Below the pieces are notes generated by a model, which ran no database searches, was not told the DNA's origin, and saw only the letters and a program-made list of their open reading frames with translations. 55,768 bases of DNA from an uncultured Clostridia bacterium (GTDB lineage: Bacteria; Bacillota; Clostridia; TANB77; CAG-508): positions 1 to 55,768 of the forward strand of contig CAKOXG010000006.1 of assembly GCA_934130025.1 (NCBI GenBank), in the 5' to 3' direction. Below are positions 27,099 through 37,662 of this stretch, in pieces (position 1 is the first letter of the stretch; each line of letters begins with the position of its first letter). The position numbers and the translations under genes are program-made.

Positions 27099-28202
27099 AT
27101 GACACTTAATAAAATAAGCATAGCACAAGCAATTCCATTAATTTTTATAATAACAATAAACAGGCTCTCTGTAAATATTCCTCAATCGATTCTCATGCCA
27201 TATGGCTCTTCTTCAATTCTTAACATGATTTATATTTGCATTATTGCCATAATCTTTACACTTTTTATTGTTAAGCTTTTTCAAAAGTTTCCAAACTGTG
27301 ATATTGTTGATGTTTCCGAATTTCTCGGTGGCAAGGTGTTAAGAAATATTGTTGGTCTTGTAATAGTCACACAAATTGTTTTAGTATCATCCAATTTACT
27401 GCGTGACTTTGTGGATATATTACACATCATTTACTACTCAGATACACCAATCATATTTATACTTGCTTTTTTCGTCATAGTTGGAATAATTTCAAACACT
27501 TTAAGTGGAGATAGTATTATTAAGACAAACGTTATTATTAGTTCATTAATGGTAGTTAGTCTATTGGTTTCATTCATTTCAGTTATTCCTAATATCACAA
27601 TTCAAAGAGCTCTCCCACTACTTGGTTATGGTTCATACAAGACATTTGTTTCGGGAATATCAAATATTTTTGCATTTAATGGACTATCTATATTGTATCT
27701 TGTTCCGAGCATGATGGACAATCATCAAAATTATAAAAAAGCCAGCATAATTGCAACTATTATATCATGTATACTACTAGTATTAGCAACAGCTTCTAGC
27801 CTATTATCCTTTTCATTTAGCACAGTTATAGAAAAAGTATCACCTCTTTACATGTTGCTGTCAAACAATGAATTTGGAAAATATTTGCAACACCCAGAAT
27901 CAATATTTGTATTTACATGGATTCTTTCATTTATGAGTTATATAAATATTGGATGTATGTTGTCTTCACAAATATTAAAGAAACTTACGAGTGTAAATAA
28001 TTCCAAGCCATTTGCCTGGCTGTATTGTGCTGCATTATTTTTAGCAGCCATACTTCCAAAAAGCTTAATGCAAACTCGCGACATCGGCACTTTCCTATCA
28101 AAATATATATCAATTCCAATAATATTTCTAATTTTTCCTTTCATATTGCTAATAGCTAATTTAAAACATAAAACCAATAAAAATAGCAATTATGACACAT
28201 AA
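27099..28202 (+). CDS. gerAB: GerB-family germination receptor subunit (endospore transporter family)
   Basis: A 367-residue protein with about ten membrane segments, of the GerB subset of amino acid permease-like proteins. It begins NKISIAQAIPLIFIITI, as in other GerB proteins that open with an ISxxQ motif. It binds germinant or forms part of the receptor channel. Start ATG follows AAAGGAG. The gap to gerC is 33 bases. Confidence 0.9.
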   Translation: MTLNKISIAQAIPLIFIITINRLSVNIPQSILMPYGSSSILNMIYICIIAIIFTLFIVKLFQKFPNCDIVDVSEFLGGKVLRNIVGLVIVTQIVLVSSNLLRDFVDILHIIYYSDTPIIFILAFFVIVGIISNTLSGDSIIKTNVIISSLMVVSLLVSFISVIPNITIQRALPLLGYGSYKTFVSGISNIFAFNGLSILYLVPSMMDNHQNYKKASIIATIISCILLVLATASSLLSFSFSTVIEKVSPLYMLLSNNEFGKYLQHPESIFVFTWILSFMSYINIGCMLSSQILKKLTSVNNSKPFAWLYCAALFLAAILPKSLMQTRDIGTFLSKYISIPIIFLIFPFILLIANLKHKTNKNSNYDT

Positions 28203-28235
28203 GATTTTATAAAATGTTAGTTAGGAGGAATCTAG

Positions 28236-29643
28236 ATGGAAAATTCATTCGTACCACACTTAAAACATATTTCTATAATAATTATAGCTATAGTTGTCGT
28301 ATTCTTTTCTTTGTCCGGTGTTTTTAGCACTCGTAATATAGATAACCTTGCATATATAGTTGCTTTAGGCCTAGATGTTGGTCAAAACGACAAATTAAAA
28401 CTAAGCATCCAACTATCAAAACCGAAAGTGCGGTTCAGGAGGCTCTTCAGAGGGAGCAGCAGAAAATATTATAGACTCGGTAGAATGCTCTTCTATAAAA
28501 GGTGGATTAGACCTTTTTAACAGTTATATTAGTAGAAGAACAAATTTATCACATTGTAAAGTTCTTGTAATCTCAAAAGACCTGGCTTCTACTGGAATCT
28601 CCGAATATATATACACTTTACTAAATGATGTAGAAATGAGTGCTCATGCTAATGTAATAATTAGTAACAGCACTGCTAGCGAATTCTTAGAATCCTCTGA
28701 ACAAGTGTTGGAAGATTTAGCCTCAAAGTATTATGAAATAGCCGTAAATTCTAGTGAATATACAGGATTTACACAAAATGTAACTTTAATAAAATTTTTT
28801 TCGGACTATGTCGATACCTTTAAAGAGCCAGTTGCAATTCTAGGAGGCGTAAACTCTGGTAAATATGGTTCAAACCAAAATAGTAATAGCTCTAATGGTA
28901 GCAACGGCAATAATAGTACTAACAATAATAATGATGAAAATTCAAACGAAAATAACGATACAAGCACTACTACCACTAATGACGATAAAATAAGTTCTTC
29001 AAGAAATTTTCAAGATAATGAAAACGCAAAAGATTCTAACCAAACTGTAAATAAAGATAGCAATTACAAAGCAGGAGAAACTCCAATAACTTCAAAAGCC
29101 AATATTGAAAATATGGGACTTGCAGTATTTAAAGAAGATAGCCTAGTAGGTGAATTAACCGGTATAGAAACAATCTATCACCTAATCGTTAGTAATAGTC
29201 TAAAATCATGTAATATTAAGATTCCTAACCCACTTGGTGATTCGGAAAATTTAGATATAAATGTGAAACTTGCAAGGAATACTCAGAATAATGTAAATAT
29301 TGTAAATGGATCTCCTTATATTTCTACTAAGATACATCTAGAGATTCAAATTATATCTACAACAGAGCAATCAAGTTTAAAAGAATCAAGTTATTACACA
29401 AAAGAGAATACAAAACTCATAGAAGAAACTTGTAACAAGTATCTATCAAAACAAATATCTGCATATTTGTATAAAACTTCAAAGCAATATAAAGCTGATA
29501 TAGATGGTTTCGGCAAACATGCAGTAAAATATTTCCTTACATTGCAAGATTGGAATAAATATAATTGGTTAAATTCGTATGAAGATAGTATCTTTAATGT
29601 TGATATTAATTCAACACTGAAATCTGGATACACTTTCTTATAG
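28236..29643 (+). CDS. gerAC: GerC-family germination receptor subunit, split by +1 shift at CGG
   Basis: The first frame carries the hydrophobic N-terminal anchor and RNIDNLAYIVALGLDVGQ, the GerC start. After LKLSIQLSKPKV an in-frame CGG (codon 66, 28431-28433) marks the break; the +1 frame continues GSGGSSEGAAENIIDSVE through KVLVISKDLASTGI and ends at 29643, total 468 residues. The +1 frame is closed by TAA 27 bases before the CGG. Two oddities: the usual lipobox Cys is replaced (SLSGVFS where SGC is expected), so the protein may keep an uncleaved anchor; and residues about 207-280 are a low-complexity Ser/Asn/Thr insertion that makes it longer than usual (about 370-400). Third gene of the operon. 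Confidence 0.85.
28431..28433 (+). other. CGG codon at +1 frameshift site in gerC
   Basis: Frame-0 context is AAA GTG CGG TTC AGG. Skipping C gives GTG GGT TCA GGA GGC. This site differs from the other three in having T rather than A after CGG. Confidence 0.6.
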
Positions 29644-29648
29644 TTAGT

Positions 29649-29699
29649 AAAAAGTCTCTATAATGTTTTGTAATTTTATTGATATTGTAGAGACTTTTT
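29649..29699. terminator. Bidirectional terminator between gerC and ftsH
   Basis: AAAAAGTCTCTATAAT and ATTGTAGAGACTTTTT pair over about 16 bases (one G-T), with the A and T ends serving both convergent transcripts. Confidence 0.85.
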
Positions 29700-29708
29700 A
29701 TGTTGTCC

Positions 29709-31520
29709 TTATTTGAATAAACTATTAAATTCTTCTTCAGAAATCACTTCTTTTTCAATTAGCATTGCTGCTAGTTCATGTAATTTATCTTGATGTTCTA
29801 TTAGTAAAGCTTGTGCTTTGCTATAAGCATTATCTATAAGATTCTTTACTTCTTGTCCTACTGCATTTTCTATTCCGTCTCCAAATATTTGCATTTGATA
29901 TGGTTTTTTTTCTATATTAATACTAATTGGTCCAATTCTATCACTCATTCCGTAAATTGTCACCATGTTCTTTGCTATTTCAGTTGCAACTTCTAGATCA
30001 TTACATGCCCCTGTTGATATATCACTTAATATAAGTTTTTCTGCAGCTCTTCCTCCTAAAAGTGCTATTAGCTTTTCCAACATCTCTGTTTTAGATACAT
30101 AATATTTATCCTCATTGGTTTTATACATTGTATATCCCCCAGCTATTCCCCTTGGAATTATAGACACTTCCTTTATTTCTTTTTGTGATTCCAAAAATCT
30201 ACTTACTATTGCGTGTCCAGCTTCATGGTATGCTGTAAGTTTTTTGTCTTTTTCGGACATTATTCTACTATGCTTTTCAACTCCAACAGTAACCTTCTTA
30301 AGAGCATCATTTATATCTTTATTAGTAATTGAATCTTCCTTATTTATTGTAGCAATAATTGCTGCTTCATTAAGTATATTCTCAAGTTCTGCCCCTGTAA
30401 AACCTGCTGTGTCTCCAGCTATTGCTTTCAAGTCTACATTATCAGCTAATTTTTTATCTTTCGCATGGATTTTTAGAATTGCTTCTCTGCCATTCATATC
30501 AGGCAGAGTAATATTGATTCTCCTGTCAAATCTTCCTGGCCTTAATAATGCACTGTCAAGCATCTCAGGCCTGTTTGTAGCTGCAAGTAAAATAACTGTA
30601 TGCTCTGAGTCAAAGCCATCCATTTCAACTAACAATTGATTCAATGTTTGATTATTATCATTATCAGCCGCAGTTCCACCATCGGTTCTTTTTGATCCTA
30701 TAGCATCAATTTCATCAATAAATATTATTGATGGAGACATCTTCTTGGCTTTTTCAAATAACTTTCTTACCCTTGATGCTCCCAATCCTGCAAACATCTC
30801 AGTAAATTCAGAGCCATTCATTGTAATAAAAGGAACATCTGCCTCTCCCGCAATAGCTCTTGCAATTAGTGTTTTACCGGTACCAGGCTCTCCACATAGC
30901 AATACTCCCCTAGGTATTTTTGCTCCCATTTTATAAAATTCATCTGGATTTTTTAAGAAATTAACAATCTCCATCATTTCCTGTTTTTCTTCATCAAGAC
31001 CTGCAACATCATCAAATGTTGTTTTCACATTTTGCTCTTCAGCATCATAAACTTTGCCTTTATCACCTAATCCCTGCATTTGAATTACAAGTATAAACAA
31101 CACAGCCATTAAAATTGTTGGTAAAAATGAGAAAATCCCGCTCATAATATTTAAAAATACATTGGCTTTTTCTTGAATTAAATTTATCTCATTCCCATCC
31201 TGTACCTTTTCCTGGATAAGCTCTATAAATGCCTGAGTATTAGGAACTATACAACTTTTAGGTTTTTCTTCTCCTTTCAAAGTTACCTTTATAGAAGTGC
31301 TTCCTACAGTCATCTTAACTTTTTCTACATTGCCAGAATCAATTTGTTTTATCAAATCAGTATAGCCAATTTCATCTTCTTTTAATTTATCTTCATCTTT
31401 ATTATCACGGATTACGAAAATTCCTATTAAAGTTGCTAATAGTATTATTAATACAACAATGATTCCACATAACAATATTTTTTTCTTTTTTTCTTTATTT
31501 TTGTCTTTATCTTTATTCAC
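29709..31520 (-). CDS. ftsH: FtsH, ATP-dependent zinc metalloprotease
   Basis: FtsH degrades membrane and regulatory proteins and is needed for sporulation in Bacillus. The 603-residue protein has a first membrane segment (about 14-35), an extracytoplasmic domain, a second membrane segment (about 125-146), an AAA domain with LLCGEPGTGKT and the second region of homology NRPEMLDSALLRPGRFDR, and the zinc motif HEAGH. Length is slightly short. The start is 86 bases after the DUF1189 gene. Confidence 0.94.
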   Translation of the reverse strand: MNKDKDKNKEKKKKILLCGIIVVLIILLATLIGIFVIRDNKDEDKLKEDEIGYTDLIKQIDSGNVEKVKMTVGSTSIKVTLKGEEKPKSCIVPNTQAFIELIQEKVQDGNEINLIQEKANVFLNIMSGIFSFLPTILMAVLFILVIQMQGLGDKGKVYDAEEQNVKTTFDDVAGLDEEKQEMMEIVNFLKNPDEFYKMGAKIPRGVLLCGEPGTGKTLIARAIAGEADVPFITMNGSEFTEMFAGLGASRVRKLFEKAKKMSPSIIFIDEIDAIGSKRTDGGTAADNDNNQTLNQLLVEMDGFDSEHTVILLAATNRPEMLDSALLRPGRFDRRINITLPDMNGREAILKIHAKDKKLADNVDLKAIAGDTAGFTGAELENILNEAAIIATINKEDSITNKDINDALKKVTVGVEKHSRIMSEKDKKLTAYHEAGHAIVSRFLESQKEIKEVSIIPRGIAGGYTMYKTNEDKYYVSKTEMLEKLIALLGGRAAEKLILSDISTGACNDLEVATEIAKNMVTIYGMSDRIGPISINIEKKPYQMQIFGDGIENAVGQEVKNLIDNAYSKAQALLIEHQDKLHELAAMLIEKEVISEEEFNSLFK

Positions 31521-31606
31521 TCAAATTCTCTCCTCACAATTTATATTCTATATAAAGTATGCAAACGTAAACATCCGGGCATCCAAGCATCCAAGCATTA
31601 CTATTT

Positions 31607-32662
31607 TTAAGCATTACTACCTTGTGGTTTACTTTCTTGATCATTCCCATGATTATTTTCCTTATCCTGTTGTTTTTTTCTTTCCTCTTTATTTTTTCTG
31701 TCGTTTTCCGCATCTTCACGTTCTCTTTCTTTCATTTCAAGCTCTTCTCTGACTTTTTCTTGTTCAGTCTTTATTTTTTGAATTTCTCCTTTTTTCTTTA
31801 TATAATCACTTCTTATTATTAATACTGCTGTTATTATATAAATATAGGCAACTGCATTATACATGAATTGAAAATATTTTACTGTGTAACCAGTAATTCC
31901 ATTAAATATAATATAAACCATATTTAATATTATAGAAAGAGTAAGAGCATGTACTCCCATGCTAAACATTGCACCAAATCTTATATTCATTCCCATAATT
32001 CTTGCAACTAAATATCCTAATATTGTAATCACAAGAGCATCTACTATAGCACTAGTAAGATAAACTGCAAACATGCTTATAAATACCGTTGCAAACACCG
32101 AAGAATATATTGTTGATTTACTTTGATTATAATAATCAAGTACTTGTTCCTTACTTAATGATTCAATTGAGTATTTTGAGAATAAATCTGTATAAGTAGT
32201 TTCTGTGACGGCAGATAACATCTGATTTTTAAGAAGAACCTTATCCTTTAATACAACAATACCATTATTGCAAGACTTAATTTTTTCTTTATATTCTTCT
32301 ATTTTTTCCTCTGACAAATCAGATGTATCTATAATAATTGACGTTATTATATTTTCACTATTATTAATTTCTATTTTTTCGCCATCATTTACATCTAATA
32401 TACCATCATTATAAGATAAAACTTTTATATTCTCTTCATAATAATTTTTAACATCATTCATGGTTTTAGAGAATCGATATGTTGAAGTTCCAGCAAGAAT
32501 AACTACTAAAATTGCTATTATTTCTATTAAATATAATGCTGTTCTCCCAAATCCTTCAAGTCCAAAATCTTCATATTTATCAAAATCCTTTATACTTTTT
32601 AACACATTTCTAAAAAATCCTCTTTTATTCTTCGCTTTTATTTTATTTTCATCTTCAGACAT
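31607..32662 (-). CDS. DUF1189-family membrane protein
   Basis: A 351-residue protein with one N-terminal membrane segment (about 44-64), an extracytoplasmic domain of some 120 residues, then four membrane segments (about 184-290) and a charged coiled-coil tail rich in Lys, Glu and Arg. Architecture and the start (FFRNVLKSIKDFDKYEDF) fit DUF1189. Function is unknown; it lies between cysS and ftsH on the same strand. Confidence 0.7.
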   Translation of the reverse strand: MSEDENKIKAKNKRGFFRNVLKSIKDFDKYEDFGLEGFGRTALYLIEIIAILVVILAGTSTYRFSKTMNDVKNYYEENIKVLSYNDGILDVNDGEKIEINNSENIITSIIIDTSDLSEEKIEEYKEKIKSCNNGIVVLKDKVLLKNQMLSAVTETTYTDLFSKYSIESLSKEQVLDYYNQSKSTIYSSVFATVFISMFAVYLTSAIVDALVITILGYLVARIMGMNIRFGAMFSMGVHALTLSIILNMVYIIFNGITGYTVKYFQFMYNAVAYIYIITAVLIIRSDYIKKKGEIQKIKTEQEKVREELEMKEREREDAENDRKNKEERKKQQDKENNHGNDQESKPQGSNA

Positions 32663-32707
32663 TTTGATTCTCCTTTTATAATTAGTTCTTATTTGTCTAT
32701 AATCTAT

Positions 32708-34120
32708 CTATAATTTTTCTACTATTATTCCATCTTTCGTGTCTTTTATGCTGTATCCCAAATTTTCAATTTTATTACGTATTGTATCTGATTTTTCCCA
32801 ATCTTTTTCTTGTCTTGCAGTTTTTCTTTCTTCTACCAATTTTTTTACCTCTTCTGGTATTTCAATATTATTTTGCATATCTTTTAGTTCTTGCAAATAT
32901 TTATTGGCATTTTTTATATCTAATCCAAGTACTTCATCAAATTTCAATAGTAATTCTGCAAGTTTAGGTGATTTTCTTTGATTTCTCGCTGCCTCCCAAA
33001 CTACTCCCATTGCAGCAGGCATATTCATATCATCATTTATATTATTCAAAAATTTTTCTTTATACCTCTCTATTTCTTCTTCTGTTATTTCATCACTTCC
33101 ATTAAGATTTTTTAAATAGCTGTCATACAATCTCTCTAACGCCTTCTGTGCAGCAAAAGCTCCTTCAAAGGTGAAATTTAGTTTTGTTCTATAATTGGCT
33201 GTATAACAAAACATTTTAAAACTTAGTGGCAATATTCCCTTTTCTTGTAATTGCGATATTGTGTAAGTATTTCCTAGGCTTTTTGACATTTTGCCTCCAT
33301 CTACTTGTAGAAACTCGCAATGTACCCAATATCTGGCGGGAATTTTTCCTGTTGCACCTTTTGACTGTGCAATTTCATTTTCATGATGTGTCGGAATATG
33401 GTCAACACCACCAGTATGAATATCAAATTCCTCTCCTAAGAACCTTCTTCCCATAGTTGAGCATTCCAAATGCCAACCTGGATAAGATAACCCCCATGGG
33501 CTCTCCCATTTCATTATATGATTTTCTGGTGCCTTTATCCATAATGCAAAATCATAGGGATTTCTTTTTTCAGGATCAACATCAACTCTTGCTCCAGCAA
33601 TTTGTTCATCTAATTTTCTATTTGATAATACTGGGTATTTATCAAGTTTTGATATATCAAAGTATATTCCCTTACTTGTTTCATAGGCATACCCATTTTT
33701 AAGAATTTCCTTAACATATTCTATCATTTGATTTATATTTTCTGTAGCTTTAGTTATTATTTCAGGTTTATCAATATTTAACTTTTCCATATCATTTAGA
33801 AAAACTTGTGTATAGAAATTTGCAATTTCGTAAGGATCTTTTTTTTCTTTCCTTGCAGCTTTTTCCATTTTGTCTTCGCCTTCATCTGCATCAGACTCCA
33901 GATGCCCCACATCTGTAATATTCATTACATGTTTAAGCTTGTAACCATTATATTTCAAAACTCTCCTTAATGTATCCATCATTATATATGCTCTAAAATT
34001 TCCAATGTGAGCATAGCTGTAGACCGTAGGCCCACAACTATACATTCTAACAGTATCTTTATCTATTGGATGAAATTCATCCTTTTTTCTTGTTAATGTA
34101 TTATATAAATCGATTTCCAT
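32708..34120 (-). CDS. cysS: CysS, cysteinyl-tRNA synthetase
   Basis: Class I aminoacyl-tRNA synthetase charging tRNA-Cys. Signature motifs are YAHIGNFRAY (HIGH equivalent) and GGKMSKSLGN (KMSKS). Zinc ligands include CGPTVYSY and WHLECSTMG. The protein is 470 residues, normal length. It lies 18 bases after the penicillin-binding protein gene. No T-box leader is visible. Confidence 0.95.
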   Translation of the reverse strand: MEIDLYNTLTRKKDEFHPIDKDTVRMYSCGPTVYSYAHIGNFRAYIMMDTLRRVLKYNGYKLKHVMNITDVGHLESDADEGEDKMEKAARKEKKDPYEIANFYTQVFLNDMEKLNIDKPEIITKATENINQMIEYVKEILKNGYAYETSKGIYFDISKLDKYPVLSNRKLDEQIAGARVDVDPEKRNPYDFALWIKAPENHIMKWESPWGLSYPGWHLECSTMGRRFLGEEFDIHTGGVDHIPTHHENEIAQSKGATGKIPARYWVHCEFLQVDGGKMSKSLGNTYTISQLQEKGILPLSFKMFCYTANYRTKLNFTFEGAFAAQKALERLYDSYLKNLNGSDEITEEEIERYKEKFLNNINDDMNMPAAMGVVWEAARNQRKSPKLAELLLKFDEVLGLDIKNANKYLQELKDMQNNIEIPEEVKKLVEERKTARQEKDWEKSDTIRNKIENLGYSIKDTKDGIIVEKL

Positions 34121-34138
34121 CTAAAATATCCTTTCACA

Positions 34139-36754
34139 TTATTCTTTACTAACAATTGTGTTAGTTGTATTTGTTACTGTATTGTTTGTTGTTTCGTTAT
34201 TTTTCTTTTCATCATTTGTATCAGTTTTCTTTCCAGCACTAACCGTTATTGTGATAGTATCCCCCGCTGTTAATTCTGCGTTCTCTTTTTTGCTTTGCTC
34301 AATTACTGTTCCTTCTTTTTTACTTGAAGCTTCTGTTTCAATAGTAACTTTTAATCCTAAATCTTTTAATATTTTACTTGCCTCATCTTTTGTCTTTCCA
34401 ACAATATTAGGCATTTTTATTACTTTTTTAGTGTGAACATTACATGTCTCTGTAGGAACATCATATTTATCTCCGTCATTTGTTTTCCACAATGTTGTAT
34501 CTTCTTTTTCAGGCTTTTTAATATACGTTTTTTCTTCAACATCAGGACAATTTTCAGTTGCAATTTTTCCTGTTTCTGTACATATTTTTAACTTTGTATG
34601 TCCATCACAATAATCTGGTATGGTTCCTTTCACAAAATATTCTGTATACGTTCTTGCACAGCTATCAGTTGCTTGTTTTCCCGAATCCATACATACTTTA
34701 GCAGTTACTATATTACTTGGCTTTTTGAAAGTTGAGCTTGGTAAATCACTATGAACTTTTTTCATTACAGATGCCCACAATCTACATGCTCTATTAGTTG
34801 AATTTGCTCCGGCAGTATATAGGTTTTCTGGTTGGTCAAATCCATACCATGTAGCAGCAGTATAATAATTAGTAAATCCACAGAACCATCTATCTTTATT
34901 TGATGTTGTTGTTCCTGTTTTTCCACCTACATCTTGACCAGAAATTCTACAAGAAGATGCCGTTCCTGCACTTCCCGTAACAGGTCCTGTCAATATTGAC
35001 TTTAATATATACGCATTTCCCTCAGATAAAACTCTTCTTGTTTCTTGCTTAGGCTCCAATATAGTAGTTCCATCTTTATCTTCAACTTTTGTATAGAATA
35101 TAGGGGTTATGTATACACCGTCATTTGCAATAGTAGCATATGCAGCAGCCATTTCTAATGGTGATATACCTATAGTTGCTCCTCCTAATACTAGTGATAA
35201 GTTTTCATCATTATGTTCCTCATTTTCCTTTGCAGTTACCAATGTAGATATTCCTAATTTTTTCAAAAATGCTACTGAGTTACTTGGTCCTACCTCAGCC
35301 ATTATTTTAACACTCATTGTGTTTGCTGAAAACTCGATTCCCTTTCTTACAGTTACTAGTCCATAACCTGAGTGAGGATTTGGTGTATAGCTTCCAAATG
35401 AAGTTCTTGATTCATCATATACAGTTGCGGCAGTAATTATTCCGGATTCTAGTGCAGGAGCAATAGCTGCCAATGGTTTTATTGCAGAACCTGGCTGTCT
35501 ACGAGATTGAGTAGCTCTATTCTGTCCATTTGAATCAACATCATCTCCAAGTCCACCCATGCAGCCTACTACTTTTCCTGTTTTGTGATCAATTATTACC
35601 ATTGCTGATTGTGTATGCTTATTTATTAAATTTCCATTACTATCCTTTTCTACTCCGGAGAATATGTGATCTCCACTTCTGTATACACCTTCCATTTCTG
35701 ATTGTATTGTGGAATCTTGAGTTGTGTATATCTTATATCCTCCACCGTAAATAGCAGCACAAGCAACATTATAGTCTGCATCTTTTTCATCCATATATTG
35801 AGATATAACTTGGTTCAAGGCTGCTCTTGCAAGATATGACATTGCAGTACCAGATGAAGTATTACCTTTTTCAAATTTCAAACCATTTTCCACTTCTTCT
35901 TTTGCAGCATTATATTCTTCTTCATTAATTTTGCCTAATTCCTTCATTTTAGAAAGAACTGTTTTCGTTCTTTTTACTATTAACTCTGTATTTGGTGTTT
36001 CACTAAATGGATTATAGCTATTTGGTGAATTATTAATACCCGCAAGGAATGCACATTCAGCCAAATCTAAATCACTTACCGGTTTATTGAAATAGTATTG
36101 GGCACCTAGTTCCACTCCATATACATCTTGGCCCAAGAATATTAAATTAAGATATAATTCAAGTATTTGATCTTTTGAAAGTATTTTCTCAAGTTTATAT
36201 GCTCTTGATATCTCTCTTATTTTTCTTTGAACCCCTGCCATTCCTGAATTATCTTTATCTTTTATAAAGTTTTTTACAGTCTGTTGAGTAATTGTACTTC
36301 CTCCACCAGCAGATGATTTTCCTTTATTTAATATGTATCTAACTGTTGATGCGACTGTTCTTTTTATATCCACTCCATTATGAGAATAAAATCTCTCATC
36401 TTCTATTGATATATACGCATCCTTTAAATATTGTGGTACATCACTAAGTAAAACTGTCCTACGTTTTTCATCTCCAGATACATTTGCAATTTCATTTCCG
36501 TCTTTATCATAAATAATTGTATCCTCACTTGTAAATTGTAGATCTCTTTCTGATATATCCCATTTATCGCTAGATAAAATAGCAACAACTGCACCAGCAG
36601 CTACAATTGCCATCAATATAAATAGTGTAATTACTACCTTCAAGAATATTGCAAATTTTTTATGCCTTTTCCAAAAACCTTTTTTATTTTCTTGATTATT
36701 TTTTTTATTTACCTTCTTACTTTCTTTTTTATTACTCTTTTTAGAATTACTCAT
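34139..36754 (-). CDS. Class A penicillin-binding protein (PBP1A type) with PASTA domain
   Basis: A bifunctional peptidoglycan glycosyltransferase/transpeptidase of 871 residues. In order: basic N-terminus, membrane anchor (about 34-57), GT51 domain with SIEDERFYSHNGVD and GGSTITQQTVKN, transpeptidase with SxxK (QPGSAIKPLA), SxN (EFSANTMSV) and KTGT (GGKTGTTTSN), then a C-terminal PASTA domain (MPNIVGKTKDEASKILKDLG) and a Thr/Asn-rich tail. PASTA domains bind peptidoglycan stem peptides. First gene of the cysS operon. Confidence 0.93.
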   Translation of the reverse strand: MSNSKKSNKKESKKVNKKNNQENKKGFWKRHKKFAIFLKVVITLFILMAIVAAGAVVAILSSDKWDISERDLQFTSEDTIIYDKDGNEIANVSGDEKRRTVLLSDVPQYLKDAYISIEDERFYSHNGVDIKRTVASTVRYILNKGKSSAGGGSTITQQTVKNFIKDKDNSGMAGVQRKIREISRAYKLEKILSKDQILELYLNLIFLGQDVYGVELGAQYYFNKPVSDLDLAECAFLAGINNSPNSYNPFSETPNTELIVKRTKTVLSKMKELGKINEEEYNAAKEEVENGLKFEKGNTSSGTAMSYLARAALNQVISQYMDEKDADYNVACAAIYGGGYKIYTTQDSTIQSEMEGVYRSGDHIFSGVEKDSNGNLINKHTQSAMVIIDHKTGKVVGCMGGLGDDVDSNGQNRATQSRRQPGSAIKPLAAIAPALESGIITAATVYDESRTSFGSYTPNPHSGYGLVTVRKGIEFSANTMSVKIMAEVGPSNSVAFLKKLGISTLVTAKENEEHNDENLSLVLGGATIGISPLEMAAAYATIANDGVYITPIFYTKVEDKDGTTILEPKQETRRVLSEGNAYILKSILTGPVTGSAGTASSCRISGQDVGGKTGTTTSNKDRWFCGFTNYYTAATWYGFDQPENLYTAGANSTNRACRLWASVMKKVHSDLPSSTFKKPSNIVTAKVCMDSGKQATDSCARTYTEYFVKGTIPDYCDGHTKLKICTETGKIATENCPDVEEKTYIKKPEKEDTTLWKTNDGDKYDVPTETCNVHTKKVIKMPNIVGKTKDEASKILKDLGLKVTIETEASSKKEGTVIEQSKKENAELTAGDTITITVSAGKKTDTNDEKKNNETTNNTVTNTTNTIVSKE

Positions 36755-36873
36755 TAGATAATTCCTCCTCGATTTTAGTATATTTTCCTCACTATTATAT
36801 TACAAATTTATGCAAAAGTAAAAGCTTTTTGAAAAATATTTTTATTATTACTGTTTTCTACATTTAGAGGTTA

Positions 36874-37536
36874 TTAAAATTCTTCTAATATATCGCTTAC
36901 ATTTGTTATAATTTTTGCCCCATCTTTTATTAAATCATTCGTACCTATTGAATTTTCACAATTTATATTCCCTGGAATAGCATAAATGTCTTTTCCTTGA
37001 TCTAAAGCAAATTCAACAGTAATAAGAGACCCACTTTTTTCTTTTGCTTCTACTACTAACACACCTTTTGATAAACCACTTATTATTCTATTTCTTCGTG
37101 GGAACGTTTGCTTGTTCGGCCTTGTTCCCATAGGATATTCAGTTATGATAAGCCCACCATTATTAATTATTTGCTTTTCAATTTCCCTGTTTTCTGGTGG
37201 ATACACATAATCCAAACCATTGCCAAGTACCTCTATTGTCGGTTTTTTAGCTCTTATAGCTCCCTTATGAGCAAATGAATCAATTCCTCTTGCACCTCCA
37301 CTAATTATTAATATTCCTGCTTTTGCTATTTCATACGAAAATTTTTCTGCTACCTTTCTTCCATAGTCACTATACTTTCTACATCCTATAATTGCAAGCA
37401 TTTTATTGTGGTTTAGTAACTTAACATCTCCGCAACAATATAATTTTTCTGGTGGTTCATTAATGTTCTTTAACGAAATCGGATAAAACCCGCTATCTTT
37501 ATCTATAACAAAATATTTATTCATTTTTTCCTCCAA
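36874..37536 (-). CDS. dprA: DprA/Smf-family DNA-processing protein
   Basis: DprA loads RecA on incoming single-stranded DNA during transformation. The 220-residue protein has the Rossmann-like core: MLAIIGCRKYSDYG, ISGGARGIDSFAH, TIEVLGNGLDYVYPPEN, GTRPNKQTFPRRNRIISGLS and SLITVEFALDQG. It lacks the N-terminal SAM and C-terminal DML1 domains, so it is the short core form seen in some Clostridia. Start follows TTGGAGG. Confidence 0.88.
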   Translation of the reverse strand: MEEKMNKYFVIDKDSGFYPISLKNINEPPEKLYCCGDVKLLNHNKMLAIIGCRKYSDYGRKVAEKFSYEIAKAGILIISGGARGIDSFAHKGAIRAKKPTIEVLGNGLDYVYPPENREIEKQIINNGGLIITEYPMGTRPNKQTFPRRNRIISGLSKGVLVVEAKEKSGSLITVEFALDQGKDIYAIPGNINCENSIGTNDLIKDGAKIITNVSDILEEF

Positions 37537-37592
37537 TCTTTTTAATATTTACTTCTTTATTTTTTATCAATAAGGCCTGCAAATAGAAAAAC

Positions 37593-37627
37593 AGGAATAA
37601 AAGTAGCTTTTTTTTACTTTCATCCCT
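37593..37627 (-). terminator. Terminator of folD
   Basis: On the minus strand AGGGATGAAAGTA and TACTTTTATTCCT form a 13-pair stem with G-T pairs, then a T5 run. It separates folD from dprA. Confidence 0.75.
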
Positions 37628-37662
37628 ATTTTTTTATTATATCAATATAAATTAAAATGTTT

